Counted from the first letter of the stretch, positions 23,171 through 33,212 are shown. The stretch is 64,000 nt of DNA from Lamprocystis purpurea DSM 4197 (GCF_000379525.1 NZ_KB902504.1:155-64154); one strand, 5' to 3'. Made by a program: numbers and translations. The notes: generated by a model from the letters alone, not told the origin.

Positions 23171-25944
23171 ATCTGCAACTCCAAGCGGGTCAGCGCCTGG
23201 TCGTACCAGAGCAGCAGCTTTTCATCTTCTTGCAGCGCCTCTTCCGGGATCTTAGCCGCGAGGGCGACGATGGCACGGTAGTCCTTGGCCGCCCAGGCGG
23301 CCTTGAAGCCGGCGCGCAGGACCTCCAGCCGGAACTCCTTCAGGCGCCGGCCGGTGTGTGCCTGGTAGGTCGCGAACTCCTTCAGCAGCATCTTCTCGCG
23401 CTTCTTCTCAAGGTCTTGGGCCTTGTTCGGGTCGGGGACATACCAGCGGTCTTGCGCCTTGGCGATCAGCGCCGGGTGGTCCTTGGCGAGACCTCGCAGG
23501 TCCTTGTGGTTGGTCGAGAGGTAGCTGTGGATCTGGCTCGGGACCTCGGCCGATCCGTCGTAACACAGGAAGCTGTCGTCCAGCAGTTGGCTCAATTCAG
23601 GGATGATCTCGCCTTTCTTCTTGGCCGCGCCGATCTGCGGCATATACTCCGGCAGGATTTCCGAACGGGTGGATGGGCACTTGCCCAAGTGTTGGATGAG
23701 CCAATCAATGGCGCTGCGTTCGTCTGAAATGAATAGCTCGGCTTGCCTGGCTTGGGGCATCCGTGCCCGCGCCTGCTCGTACTCCAGGCGCTGTTCCGGC
23801 AAGAATGCCATCCCATCGACCATCTCGAAACGCGTGGCCAACTCGGCAATGAACTCGGGGCTGGAGAGAGGCACCATGGCATCATGGCGAATGAACCAGG
23901 CATCCAGACGATCTTTGATCCGGCGCGGGTCGCGCTCGACGTTGTTCACCAGTTCCTGAAAATCACCCTGTGTCACTTTGACCGCGGGCAACTGCTTGAG
24001 ATGGGTCTTGACAAAGTCCCAGACGGAATCCCCCGTGGCGCCGTTGCGGTTGAAGCGCTCTTCCAGGCCGCCATTCGGTTTGTAGGCCGAGATCACCAGG
24101 TCTTGCTTCATCGCGGTTGCTGAGGTCACTTGGCGATAGCTGCCCTGCACCTTGTCCAGGGCCGTGACCTCCGCCACGACGAAGCCCGCCTGCTGCAACG
24201 CGACCTGGATCGCGTTCCACACCGCCGCCTTGCTGTTGGAGAAGACCACCGTCATCCAGCGGCCGGGTTTCAGCACCCGATAATACTCGGCGAAGCAACG
24301 CTGCATCAGGTGTTGGTATTCGGGCAGCGCCTTGTGTTTGAAGCGGTCAATGATCGCCTCGGGTGCGGCATCGGTGAAGACCCGGTGCCAGGATTCGACC
24401 AGGAAATTGAGATCGGCGTAAAAGATGTTCTCGCCGAAAGGCGGATCGGTGAAGATGTAATCAATGCTATTGTCGGACAAGGGTACATTGGCAGCCGTAC
24501 CGGTGCCGATGAAGGCTGTCCCTGGGGTCGTCCTGTAGGCGCGAAACGCGCTGGTGAGCCTGGCAAGCTTGCCATCAAGGATGTACCAGGGACTGCATTC
24601 GGAGTGCTGTGATGAAATGTAATAGACACCGGATAGTGCGCGGTTTACTTGTGAGAAGTGAGTCGGCCCGTAGCGGTTAAGAACTGATAGACCCCAAATC
24701 GCTTGCTCGACGAAGAACAGCAATATCTCTCGGATGCGTTCGTCAGGGTTCTTCTTCGCCACCTTCCAGAGTGCGCCAAGTGCTTGCCCGGCGCGCGGCA
24801 GGAAAAAATGATGCGTATTCGAGAATCCCTTCGGGGCAATTCGCGATCCGTGATACATGGCCTCGATGGGAAACCGTACCGTCGGTATCTCCGCCGGTAG
24901 CAGCAGGGCATCGATCCGCTTTAGTATCTCCAGGTCGTGCGCATCCGGCCGCTTCTCCCGGCGCTGTCCCTGTGCGACATAAGAGATCAGTGCCGGCTGA
25001 AACTTGACCCGCTGCCAGGGCTCGCCGGTCGCCGGATCGATCCGCGATTCAAGGACGCGCTCCAGCCGATCCTTATTCAAATCGGCCCCGCAGTGCGGAC
25101 AAGGAAAGTGGTCCCGTACCCGCTTGGTCTGTGCATCCAGTGCCTCCGCGATAAAATCGATCTGTCCCGCGCATTCGGGACAGGCGAAGACCTCACTCCA
25201 CACGGTATAGTCGATCCGACCCTTGGTCTTGCCATCGGTATGCAGGGTCTCGTACATCCAGCCCAATTCCTTCTCCAACGCCTTGAGCAATTCTTGACCG
25301 GCAACGGCGAAGGCGCCCACGTCGAATGGCAGGTTGTAGTTGGCGGCGATGAAGGTGGCCGCGGGTGACAGGTCATTCAGGATGACCCGTCGCGCACCCC
25401 AACGGGGCGGCTCCTTGCCTTGGCTCTTCCACTCGCTCTCCAACTGATGCCGATAGGCGGCCGGTGCGGCGCCGCACCATTGGGCGGCAACCCCGGTCAT
25501 GCCGGAGCCGGCAAAGCCGTCGAGTACGAGATCGCCGGGTTCGGTGTAATGCAGGATCGACGGCACTATCGCCAGGTGCGGGACCTTGGTGTGGTAGCCG
25601 TGGGCCTTGTAGAGCGGGTCCGTCTTGCCCACCGAGACATCGATGGTCATCGGCTCCCGGCGATATGCAAGCTCGGGGTCATAGGGTCGCCCGTAGTGCC
25701 GGACGAAGTCTTCAAGGAAGGGGTTGGGGCAGGCGGTGTAGTACGGCGGGTCTGACATCGCCAGGATGTCCGCGTCCGTACCGATCGGAAACCCCTCGAT
25801 CTTGCGAAACTCCGGGTCCTCCAATTTCTCCCGTAAGAGCGCGAGAAAGTGCTCGCGGCGCGCCACGTCGCTCGGGAAGGTCTGGCCCAGGCAGTCGACG
25901 GGACCGCCGGCCGCGGCACTCTGGCCGTCAAACAGGTCGTTCAT
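23167..25944 (-). CDS. pglX: BREX DNA methyltransferase PglX (type 3 PglXI-like)
   Basis: PglX adds N6-adenine methyl groups at an asymmetric site, marking host DNA. The 925 residues contain a first catalytic DPPY motif at 65-68 (SDPPYY), the SAM-binding LDGFAGSGMTG at 141-151, a zinc ribbon (CPEC and CPHC pairs near 250-285), and a second DPPF motif in TDPPFGENIFYADL near residue 495. The motif IV-before-I order marks the beta/gamma classes. The start ATG 25944 overlaps the upstream gene by 17 bases and the end overlaps the AAA gene by four. No break is seen. Confidence 0.92.
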   Translation of the reverse strand: MNDLFDGQSAAAGGPVDCLGQTFPSDVARREHFLALLREKLEDPEFRKIEGFPIGTDADILAMSDPPYYTACPNPFLEDFVRHYGRPYDPELAYRREPMTIDVSVGKTDPLYKAHGYHTKVPHLAIVPSILHYTEPGDLVLDGFAGSGMTGVAAQWCGAAPAAYRHQLESEWKSQGKEPPRWGARRVILNDLSPAATFIAANYNLPFDVGAFAVAGQELLKALEKELGWMYETLHTDGKTKGRIDYTVWSEVFACPECAGQIDFIAEALDAQTKRVRDHFPCPHCGADLNKDRLERVLESRIDPATGEPWQRVKFQPALISYVAQGQRREKRPDAHDLEILKRIDALLLPAEIPTVRFPIEAMYHGSRIAPKGFSNTHHFFLPRAGQALGALWKVAKKNPDERIREILLFFVEQAIWGLSVLNRYGPTHFSQVNRALSGVYYISSQHSECSPWYILDGKLARLTSAFRAYRTTPGTAFIGTGTAANVPLSDNSIDYIFTDPPFGENIFYADLNFLVESWHRVFTDAAPEAIIDRFKHKALPEYQHLMQRCFAEYYRVLKPGRWMTVVFSNSKAAVWNAIQVALQQAGFVVAEVTALDKVQGSYRQVTSATAMKQDLVISAYKPNGGLEERFNRNGATGDSVWDFVKTHLKQLPAVKVTQGDFQELVNNVERDPRRIKDRLDAWFIRHDAMVPLSSPEFIAELATRFEMVDGMAFLPEQRLEYEQARARMPQARQAELFISDERSAIDWLIQHLGKCPSTRSEILPEYMPQIGAAKKKGEIIPELSQLLDDSFLCYDGSAEVPSQIHSYLSTNHKDLRGLAKDHPALIAKAQDRWYVPDPNKAQDLEKKREKMLLKEFATYQAHTGRRLKEFRLEVLRAGFKAAWAAKDYRAIVALAAKIPEEALQEDEKLLLWYDQALTRLELQI

Positions 25945-27745
25945 GGGGCGTCTTATCCTGAGTGTGCTGCCCGGCGAGCAAGGCAGTCCCGCGCTCGGTC
26001 AGGCGGTAGCGCTGCTTACTGCTTTGCGGTTTGTCCGGAATGGTCATCGTCACAAGCCCTTGCTCCAGCAGGGGCGTCAAGCACTGATCACGGAATTTGG
26101 TGCGGTTGACGCGCTTGACCCAATCCATGAGCTCGGTGATGGTATGCTCTGCGTGCATCTTGGTCAGGAGTCCTTGCTGCTCTGCTGTCAGTTGGGACCA
26201 GGTCCGGACTTGGTCCTCACTTGGTCCCGACTTGGTCCCGACTTGTTCGGTGACTTGTGCAGTCTCCAAGTCAAAGCGTTGGCGAATCGACTCAGGCACC
26301 TGAAACCGCGTTTCTGACTGTGGTTCCAGCAGGTTCTGGGCCACCAAGCGATCGGCCAGCGCCTTTGCCTGCTGAGTCGTGCTGAACCCGAGACCGCGAA
26401 TGTCGGTCAGACTGAGCGACTCACCTGCCGGTTTTTCCAATCCCAGCGCCAGGGCATCGGCCTGCTCCGGGGAGAGGTCGACGCCGAGGGACTGCCGAAA
26501 CTGCTGCATGGCAACGGTCAGTAATGGCTTGTTGACAAGCACCAGCTCGAATTCCTTGGATGCCTTATCGTTGCGGATCTGCGGTGGCACGCGGCCCAAC
26601 TCGTGCCAGTTGCGGAAGATGGCGCGGATACCGGTGCCGGCCTGATCGGACAGGCCGATGCGCCGGAAGGCTTTGATCAGCGCAGGGTTACGCACATCCT
26701 TTTCGGTGGGCTCCAGCAATGCCGCGGTGGAAGGGAAGGCATCGCCGGGGTTCCAGAAGACGGTGCGGTCGGTGAACAGTTTGATCGCTGCCTTGCGGCC
26801 AGGATCGCCATAGTCTTGATGCACCAGCAGGTTGATGGCCGCCTCGCGGAAGGCGACGTAATCGGGGGGATCATCGTTGCGGCGCAAGGTTGCGGGGTCG
26901 AGTGAGAATGGATGCTCGGCAATGCGCATATAGCGAGCGACCAATCCGCGCCACGTCGAGAAAATGTTTTCCTCAAAAACGTAACGGTCGTGCCAACGCT
27001 GATCGGCAGACCAGTTGTCGAACGCGGTGTCGATGCGCTGATAGTCCAGTACCGGGCGCGGCAGGAGTTGTTCAACGTATTGGCGTTTGCCGAAGAGCAG
27101 GACACCCGCGCGACTGGGGAGCATCTGCCCTTGGTGCTCGGTGACATAGTTCCAGTGATGCAGGAAGGCTACCGGGTCGGCGATGTCGGACTGATCGGGG
27201 TTGCGGAGTAAAAACTGGGCCTTGTACCAACGAACGGTATCCTCGTCGAAGCAGCGCTGCACGTCCAGGTCAGCGAGCAATTCACCGTCAAACGATTGCG
27301 TATCGTGGTCGCGCAGAAAGCGCCCCAACTCGCGCGCTGTGCATTGCTCGTCGCCGGCACCACGGCGGATATAGGTCTGGCGCGGATCGCCCTTCAAATA
27401 GATGGGCTTGTCAAAGCGGGGGCTCTCTGGTACGTGAAACGTGAACACGGTCTTGCCGTCGATGCTGTAACGCTGCTCCTCGACACGGATGATCTGGTTG
27501 AGCTTCTGGCCGCTGCGCAGGGTGCTCAAGAAATCGTTCTGTACCCGGTCGGGTTCGTCTACGCCGGTGACTTCAAGCTGGCCGTTGTGCTCGCTGACGC
27601 CAAACACCAGCCAACCGCCCGCCGTGTTGGCAAAAGCGGCGACCGTTTTGTAGGCATCGTCCGGTACTCCACGGGACGCCTTCTTGCACTCGAAGTCATT
27701 CCACTCGAAGCCGCGCAGACGGACGAGTAATTCGTCCTGCTTCAT
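25928..27745 (-). CDS. AlbA_2 (Schlafen-type) RecG-like regulator/ATPase in the BREX operon
   Basis: The N-terminal AlbA_2 domain (FECKKASRGVPDDAYKTVAA, then FANTAGGWLVFGV) is a putative nucleic-acid-binding Schlafen-like fold. The middle resembles the HATPase_c_4 domain of RecG-like transcription factors (FREAAINLLVHQDY). The C-terminus is winged-helix-like. Such proteins are frequent accessory genes in BREX and other defence islands. It starts two bases after brxC and overlaps pglX. A short 11-base tandem repeat lies in its 3' part (26208-26249). Confidence 0.85.
   Translation of the reverse strand: MKQDELLVRLRGFEWNDFECKKASRGVPDDAYKTVAAFANTAGGWLVFGVSEHNGQLEVTGVDEPDRVQNDFLSTLRSGQKLNQIIRVEEQRYSIDGKTVFTFHVPESPRFDKPIYLKGDPRQTYIRRGAGDEQCTARELGRFLRDHDTQSFDGELLADLDVQRCFDEDTVRWYKAQFLLRNPDQSDIADPVAFLHHWNYVTEHQGQMLPSRAGVLLFGKRQYVEQLLPRPVLDYQRIDTAFDNWSADQRWHDRYVFEENIFSTWRGLVARYMRIAEHPFSLDPATLRRNDDPPDYVAFREAAINLLVHQDYGDPGRKAAIKLFTDRTVFWNPGDAFPSTAALLEPTEKDVRNPALIKAFRRIGLSDQAGTGIRAIFRNWHELGRVPPQIRNDKASKEFELVLVNKPLLTVAMQQFRQSLGVDLSPEQADALALGLEKPAGESLSLTDIRGLGFSTTQQAKALADRLVAQNLLEPQSETRFQVPESIRQRFDLETAQVTEQVGTKSGPSEDQVRTWSQLTAEQQGLLTKMHAEHTITELMDWVKRVNRTKFRDQCLTPLLEQGLVTMTIPDKPQSSKQRYRLTERGTALLAGQHTQDKTPHERPV
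26208..26249. repeat. 11-base tandem repeat inside a coding region
   Basis: ACTTGGTCC recurs at 26208, 26219 and 26230, with a variant ACTTGTTCG at 26241, an exact 11-base period. It encodes the QVGTKSGPSEDQVRTW part of the AlbA_2 protein. Because 11 is not a multiple of 3, gain or loss of a unit would shift the frame. Confidence 0.75.
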
Positions 27746-27747
27746 GC

Positions 27748-30700
27748 TTACTCCACCACAAACCGCAGCTTGCCGACGTCCTTGCCCTTGCAGCGGTCAT
27801 TGATGAAGGTCTCGAAGCGCTTGCGCAGTTCGTCCGGAGTGGCCGGCGAGCCGCCCGTGAGCAAGGCGTGCTTGATATCATCACCGGTGACGGTCACCGG
27901 CTCCAGCCCCGACAGGGCCTCGGCGACGGCTGCCACGAACCCCGGGGGGATCGGCTCCGGTAGGACTTGGGCGTCGAGAAATGCCTCGATGATTTGGCGG
28001 TCGCCCCCCTTCAGAAGGGTGAAGTTAGCCTGGATGATCGGGTCGTCCAGGTTGTCCAGTAGGGTCTGCTGCCAGGCGGCAAGCAACCGGTCCAGGTCAT
28101 CGTCGAGCTTGGTCAGGGCATTGGCGGCGGGACCGAAGGCAAGCGATTCGTTGGCTGGTTTGAAGCTGCAATGGGGGCAAATGGGGCTTGCGACCAGTTC
28201 GGACTCGGTGAGCTGATAGCAGCTCTTGAGATTCGCCAGCCGATCCTCGAAGGCGGCGAGCTGGCTGGTCGGCATCAGTGAGATACCCGCCAAGGCGCGC
28301 AGGGCCACCAGACGGGGATCTTTGCGTAGGGCGGTCTTGGTCTTGTCTTCAGCGACACCCAGGCGCGCCTTGCTGTGGCTTGCGATATAGGCGTTGACAT
28401 AGCCCTTTTTCAACGTTGCGAGGGCGTGGCGGCAGTCGGCGGCGATCTGACCGCTGGTCGTGCCGGACTTGATCGCATCGGGAGTCCTACCGCGGGCGCC
28501 GCTAAGTTTGGCGATGGTCGCGGCCCGATCGGTCTGGGCCTGAGCGATCCATGGGTGGTCGCCAGGTAGAACGATCTCGGCCTGGGACAGATACGCGGCC
28601 GTGGGACCGAGTTCGGCGACCAGCGCCAGCAGGGTCTCGCAGGCGGAGAGCACCTCCAGGTTCTGCTGCTGGGCTGCGATGTCTTCCAAACCAATGCGCA
28701 GGTTCTTGAGCTTGCCGACGGTGTTGTAGGGCGAGAGGGCCTCGCTGAAGGTCTTGAGTGCGTCGAGTCGCGTGCGCCAGTCGCGTAGCTCCTCATCGCG
28801 CAGCAGTGACTGGCCCCAGAAGGCCAGGCGGCCGGGCATATCGGTGGTCGCCTTGAGGCCGCGGTTGACGAGCTCGCCGACGGCCTGTTGCAACTGTTTG
28901 ACGGGCTCCTCTGAGCCTTGGGTCGCCAGTTGCGCCAAGCCGGGGGAGCGGCCCAGCAGTTCGAACAGCGCGCGCAGGACCTCCACGTCGAGTGCTTTCG
29001 GGGCCTCTATGTGCTTGAATGCCGCGAGCGAATCGAGCGAATGCTCGGCCAGTTGGGCGAGTTTGCCGGAGTCGATCTTGTCACCGGTAATGGCGAGCAC
29101 GCAGTGGCCGCTGTAGACCAGGGCGCCCAGGACGACCGCGAACAGGTCCGGCTCCAGGCGGAACCGGGCGGGGGCGAAGTGCTCGGCTCCGTAGGCGCCG
29201 GTCAGCAGCTCGCCGCGATTGAGCACTTGGCCATGACCCTTGGCCTTGAGGCGGGCCAGCACCTCCTGGGCGTAGGGCGAGCGAGCAGCGTCGATGCGGT
29301 CACCGTCGAGCATTGCCAAGGCATCCAGGATCGCCACGGCGTCTTTGGTACGCGGGCCGCCGGCCAGCCACCGCAACGCGCTCACCACGAGTTGCTTGCG
29401 GTTGATCTCGGTGACGAGCAGCGAGAAGGTCGGATACTCGGGGGCGAGGTCGGCAAACTGTTGGCCGAATGCGAGCCCGGAGACCACATTGACGATATCG
29501 CGGAAGTTGATGCGGTCGTCTGCCCCCAGGCGGGCCTTGTCGCGCATTGAGACGCCCCGCACCCAGTCGGCAAGGGGTTTGCTCTTGCCGGCGTGGGTGA
29601 CTTCCAGGGCGGTCATCTGCTTTTCCTGTAGCCACTTGCTCATGGCCTTCAGAGCATCCTGGCTCTTTCCAAGATAGATGTTCTTGGGGTTACCGCTGGC
29701 CGTGGAGGCGAGATCAAGGGCCGCGGCATAGGTGGCCAGGTGGTGCTTGATGTCTTCGTCGAGCCCCTTGAGGCGGAAGAACACCTCGTCCGCCAAGTGT
29801 TCGTCGCGAAAGCGCGGCGCGTCGAAGGGCTGGATGAAGTAGATGTAGAAGTCCCGCGGCGGCTGGGCCGTGGGGCGATCATTGGGGGCGCCGAAGAAGA
29901 GGTAACCGACGCGCTCGACCCGGCGCTCCTGCCATTCGATCTGGTATTGCCAGATTTGGAAGCCGGAGACGTAGGTGGTCTCGTCGGTGCGCTCCATGAG
30001 CTGGCGCACCGCGCTGAAGTAGGCTCGATCCAGCGCATCGTCTGACAAGGCATCGGCGCGCTTTTCGATCTGCGCGTCGTAGTCGATGTCTTTCTTGAGA
30101 TCCAGGTAATACTGATCGGTGCCTGGCGCCTTGGAAATGAACTGTCCGTTGACGGTCTTCAGGGTTTCGCGGAGCACCGTCTGGACCAGTGAGAGCAAAT
30201 CGGCTGCCGGGTCGCCGCCCATGTCCTCGATACCCGGCTGGTACAGGCACAGGGTATCGCGTAATTCCTCGGCCGTTGGCCCGATGGGAACATAGATGTC
30301 GCCGCCGGTGGTCAGCCGGTGCACCGACAGTGCGGCGATCAGGCGTAGGGCCATGGGCTTGTAGGCCGGGCGAGTAAAGGCTTGTTGGACCCGTCCGGAC
30401 AGTACCTCGGAGACCTTGACCACGGGACCGATGGCGGGGTCGGCACGCAGCACCGAGTTGGCCGTGACGGTGTCCCAAAAACGGTCATACCCGAGCAGTC
30501 CAGGCCGATCGACGGGGACTTCATCCGCAAGCATGGCCTGGATCTGATCCCGGATGGTGACGAGTGCGCCGCGCTTTTCGGCGAAGATCAGGCGCTCGAA
30601 GGTGCCGATGTAGTCCGGATGCACCGGGAACAAGCGGACGTACTCGTCCATCCGCTCGTTCATGGTGCCATAGCAGCGGGCGAAGGGCGTCAGATAGGTG

Positions 30701-31509
30701 CGAATCTTGTCCTGCTGATCGGCGGACTTTTTCAGCAGTCGTTCCGCGACCACGAAACTCACATCCTGGCGGGCGAGCAGCACCTGGGTGAATCGGTCTT
30801 TGACCCGTCGCAGGCTGTCTGCAACATGCTGGAAACGGCTGCTGTCGAAGACCGCCTCCTGGACACCGGCCACGAAGCGGAAGCGCAGGTGCTTACAGAC
30901 CTCGCCGAGCTCGCGCAGGAAGGACAGATCGAGCACCAGGTCGTGGTCCTTGCGCGAGCGCAGATACTCCAAGAATTCGTCAACCACCAGCAGGACGCCC
31001 TGGCCCGGATAGCGCTCGTCGAAGGCGGCCATCATCGCCTCGAAGGCGGCCTTATTGTTGACGACTTGGTCCGCGAGCGGGAAACGGTAGTCCACGCCGA
31101 TCCGCGCGAATAGCGACTCCAACTCGCCGGTCACGATCCGGCGCAGCGACAGTTCGCTTACAACCTCGGTGCGGTGGACTTGGAACCGGCCGGCAATCGC
31201 GCCGGCCGCCGCGGCGACCTTGGGATGACGCAGCATCGACAGGTAGCTGGCGTCTTCCGCGACCAGCGAGAGCACCGACATCAGGTGTGATTTGCCGGTG
31301 CCGTAGTTGCCGACGACGAGCACGCCCTTGTGGTCGACGGACTCGTCGAAGGAGAGTTGCGGGATTATCCTGCCTGCGATGCGCTCGGCCATGTCGTCGG
31401 AAATGACATAGGTCGAGACGAGTTTTTGGCCCTCGTCAGGGCGGTTCGCATCGAGCAACTGGATGACCGACTCGATCGGCTCGAATTGGATGAGATCCCC
31501 GTAGCGCAT
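27748..31509 (-). CDS. brxC: BREX large ATPase BrxC (type 3, DUF6079-like)
   Basis: BrxC is the large ATPase of the BREX core. The 1253-residue protein has Walker A GNYGTGKS at 67-74, Walker B in LLVVDEFLEYL, and a long helical remainder typical of the type 3 version. A C-terminal CPHC segment (SPICPHCSFKP) may bind zinc, although only one Cys pair is visible. It starts 19 bases after brxF and ends two bases before the AlbA_2 gene. Size and motifs are complete. The short N-terminus MRYGDLIQFEPIESVIQL matches the family start. Confidence 0.88.
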   Translation of the reverse strand: MRYGDLIQFEPIESVIQLLDANRPDEGQKLVSTYVISDDMAERIAGRIIPQLSFDESVDHKGVLVVGNYGTGKSHLMSVLSLVAEDASYLSMLRHPKVAAAAGAIAGRFQVHRTEVVSELSLRRIVTGELESLFARIGVDYRFPLADQVVNNKAAFEAMMAAFDERYPGQGVLLVVDEFLEYLRSRKDHDLVLDLSFLRELGEVCKHLRFRFVAGVQEAVFDSSRFQHVADSLRRVKDRFTQVLLARQDVSFVVAERLLKKSADQQDKIRTYLTPFARCYGTMNERMDEYVRLFPVHPDYIGTFERLIFAEKRGALVTIRDQIQAMLADEVPVDRPGLLGYDRFWDTVTANSVLRADPAIGPVVKVSEVLSGRVQQAFTRPAYKPMALRLIAALSVHRLTTGGDIYVPIGPTAEELRDTLCLYQPGIEDMGGDPAADLLSLVQTVLRETLKTVNGQFISKAPGTDQYYLDLKKDIDYDAQIEKRADALSDDALDRAYFSAVRQLMERTDETTYVSGFQIWQYQIEWQERRVERVGYLFFGAPNDRPTAQPPRDFYIYFIQPFDAPRFRDEHLADEVFFRLKGLDEDIKHHLATYAAALDLASTASGNPKNIYLGKSQDALKAMSKWLQEKQMTALEVTHAGKSKPLADWVRGVSMRDKARLGADDRINFRDIVNVVSGLAFGQQFADLAPEYPTFSLLVTEINRKQLVVSALRWLAGGPRTKDAVAILDALAMLDGDRIDAARSPYAQEVLARLKAKGHGQVLNRGELLTGAYGAEHFAPARFRLEPDLFAVVLGALVYSGHCVLAITGDKIDSGKLAQLAEHSLDSLAAFKHIEAPKALDVEVLRALFELLGRSPGLAQLATQGSEEPVKQLQQAVGELVNRGLKATTDMPGRLAFWGQSLLRDEELRDWRTRLDALKTFSEALSPYNTVGKLKNLRIGLEDIAAQQQNLEVLSACETLLALVAELGPTAAYLSQAEIVLPGDHPWIAQAQTDRAATIAKLSGARGRTPDAIKSGTTSGQIAADCRHALATLKKGYVNAYIASHSKARLGVAEDKTKTALRKDPRLVALRALAGISLMPTSQLAAFEDRLANLKSCYQLTESELVASPICPHCSFKPANESLAFGPAANALTKLDDDLDRLLAAWQQTLLDNLDDPIIQANFTLLKGGDRQIIEAFLDAQVLPEPIPPGFVAAVAEALSGLEPVTVTGDDIKHALLTGGSPATPDELRKRFETFINDRCKGKDVGKLRFVVE

Positions 31510-31528
31510 CGGCTCCTTTCCCGTCTTT

Positions 31529-32029
31529 CTATTGTGCTAGGTCGCAAGCGATCACGCCGTCAAGGCCGTAGTCGCGATATTCCGCGTGCCCCATCTCCGC
31601 ATAGGTCAGGCGCGGCCCGTTGCCTCCGTGCCGCGACGCGGACGGCCAGACCGCGACGACTCGCCGGGCCTGGGCTTGGCGCTTGAGCAGGTCAAGGGGG
31701 TTGAGGGCGAGCGAGGCATCAAACAGCAGCTCGATGTTGTCGATCAGCAGCAAATCCCCGCAGCAGTGGGGCCTCGCGATCTCGCGCAGGAGGCTGCCCG
31801 CCTGGAGCTGGCGGTCACGGTGTGGGACCGCTGCAAGCCGTCGGCCCAACTCCGCGCCCACATTCAGAGGCGAGGCGCCGGTGCGGTCGCCGAAGGCCCG
31901 CAGCAGTGCGGTCTTGCCGCTTCCGGGCGGCCCGATTAGCAGGACAAGCTTGCTGTGCAGGGCGGCGAGATCGTCGACCAGCCGTTCCAAGTGCGCGAGC
32001 ATGCTTGATCGTGAGGATATCGCCTTCAC
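31529..32029 (-). CDS. brxF: BREX P-loop protein BrxF
   Basis: BrxF is the small ATPase that opens BREX type 3 operons and marks that subtype. The 166 residues contain Walker A GPPGSGKT at 33-40, Walker B LLLIDNIELL near 93-101, and a short AAA-like body. The start may be GTG 32029 or ATG 32002; neither has a clear ribosome site. It is the first gene of the operon, so the promoter should lie in 32030-32312. The next gene, brxC, begins 19 bases downstream. Confidence 0.85.
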   Translation of the reverse strand: MKAISSRSSMLAHLERLVDDLAALHSKLVLLIGPPGSGKTALLRAFGDRTGASPLNVGAELGRRLAAVPHRDRQLQAGSLLREIARPHCCGDLLLIDNIELLFDASLALNPLDLLKRQAQARRVVAVWPSASRHGGNGPRLTYAEMGHAEYRDYGLDGVIACDLAQ

Positions 32030-32312
32030 CGGGACTTGTGGGCATCAGGGAGACCACATTGGCCCCAGGCGTCAGGATAGTGCAGATTTTGCCAAACTCA
32101 CAATGTCGATCTCGTATGATCGGTTGTGCGAAACCCCTTCCAGAGCGACCTTGGCAAGGATTTTTCGGGAGGCCTGAGCCTGGGCATGTCAGCTTTGTTC
32201 AGGTTGAGTGATCCTGGTCGAGGCTTCAGACTGACCGACTTGTCCGCGGAACGGGCACCGAATCCGAATCCGCACCCATTCCCCGCGTCACCGAGCCCTG
32301 CACGCCCGCGCC
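32030..32312. other. Divergent intergenic region (BREX operon / EamA gene)
   Basis: These 283 bases separate brxF (minus) and the EamA transporter (plus) and should contain both promoters. I see no convincing -35/-10 pair, operator palindrome or gene. The region is somewhat less GC-rich near 32090-32160 than its surroundings. Confidence 0.5.
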
Positions 32313-33212
32313 ATGGATCTCTCCCCCTTCGCCCACCTCTGGGTCCTGTTCGCCCTGGCCTCGGCCTTCTTCCATGCCTCGCGGCTGGCGGTCACCAAGC
32401 ATCTCAGTCTCAGTTTTTCAATCGAGGCGCTGACCTTTTATGTCAACGTGGCGAGCCTGGTCGTGACCTTGCCGCTGGTGATCCGGTATCACGATTTTCC
32501 TTATGAGAACCCTGACTATCTGCTCGCGGTGACGGCGGGCGGAGTCCTGTCCGGGCTGGGCGGGTGGGCGCTCAACGCGGCCCTGCATCGGACCGAGGTT
32601 TCGCTGGTCGGGCCGGTGATGACCCTGACGCCGGGCTTCGCCATCGTCATCGAATGGTTTCTGACCGGCGATCTGCCGGGGCGGATCGGGCTGCTTGGCG
32701 TCGCCATGCTGGTGGCGGGGGGCTATATCCTGAGCCTGGGTGAGCATGAGCCGCGCTGGTATCTCCCGTTCAAGCGGCTGTGGCTGGAGCCCGGCAGCGT
32801 CCTGGCGATGGTGGCCGCGGCTTGCTTCGCGGCGGCCAGCGTGTTCGGCCGGATCGGCATCCAGTTGAGTGACCCGCTCTCCTTCTCGGTGATGGTGGCG
32901 ATGATCAATCCGCTGATTCTCTGGGTCTTGTTCACCCTGCGGGATCACCGATTCCATACCCGGCTGATCACCCCGGAGGCGCGTCGGCAGTTGCGCCCCC
33001 TGCTCCTGCTCGGGGTCCTGTTCGCCCTGATGCGGATCGCCGACCAGATCGCGCTCGGTCTGACGCTGGCGTCCTACGCGATGGCGGTGAAGCGGACCGC
33101 CGGGGTGTTCTCGGTGTTCCTCGGGCGCTGGTTCTTCAATGAAGGGCATCTGGCGCCGAAGTTGCTCGGTGCGCTGATCATGCTGCTCGGGGTTTTGGCG
33201 TTGACTCAGTAG
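32313..33212 (+). CDS. EamA/DMT-family transporter
   Basis: This 299-residue inner-membrane protein has about ten hydrophobic segments and the two-repeat layout of EamA (drug/metabolite) transporters, which export amino acids, nucleotide-derived compounds or other small molecules. Features are LASAFFHASRLAVTKHLS in the first helix, LNAALHRTEVSLVGPVM at the repeat 1 exit, and the terminal LLGALIMLLGVLAL. The substrate cannot be predicted. It stands alone between the BREX island and the rnf operon. Confidence 0.9.
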   Translation: MDLSPFAHLWVLFALASAFFHASRLAVTKHLSLSFSIEALTFYVNVASLVVTLPLVIRYHDFPYENPDYLLAVTAGGVLSGLGGWALNAALHRTEVSLVGPVMTLTPGFAIVIEWFLTGDLPGRIGLLGVAMLVAGGYILSLGEHEPRWYLPFKRLWLEPGSVLAMVAAACFAAASVFGRIGIQLSDPLSFSVMVAMINPLILWVLFTLRDHRFHTRLITPEARRQLRPLLLLGVLFALMRIADQIALGLTLASYAMAVKRTAGVFSVFLGRWFFNEGHLAPKLLGALIMLLGVLALTQ

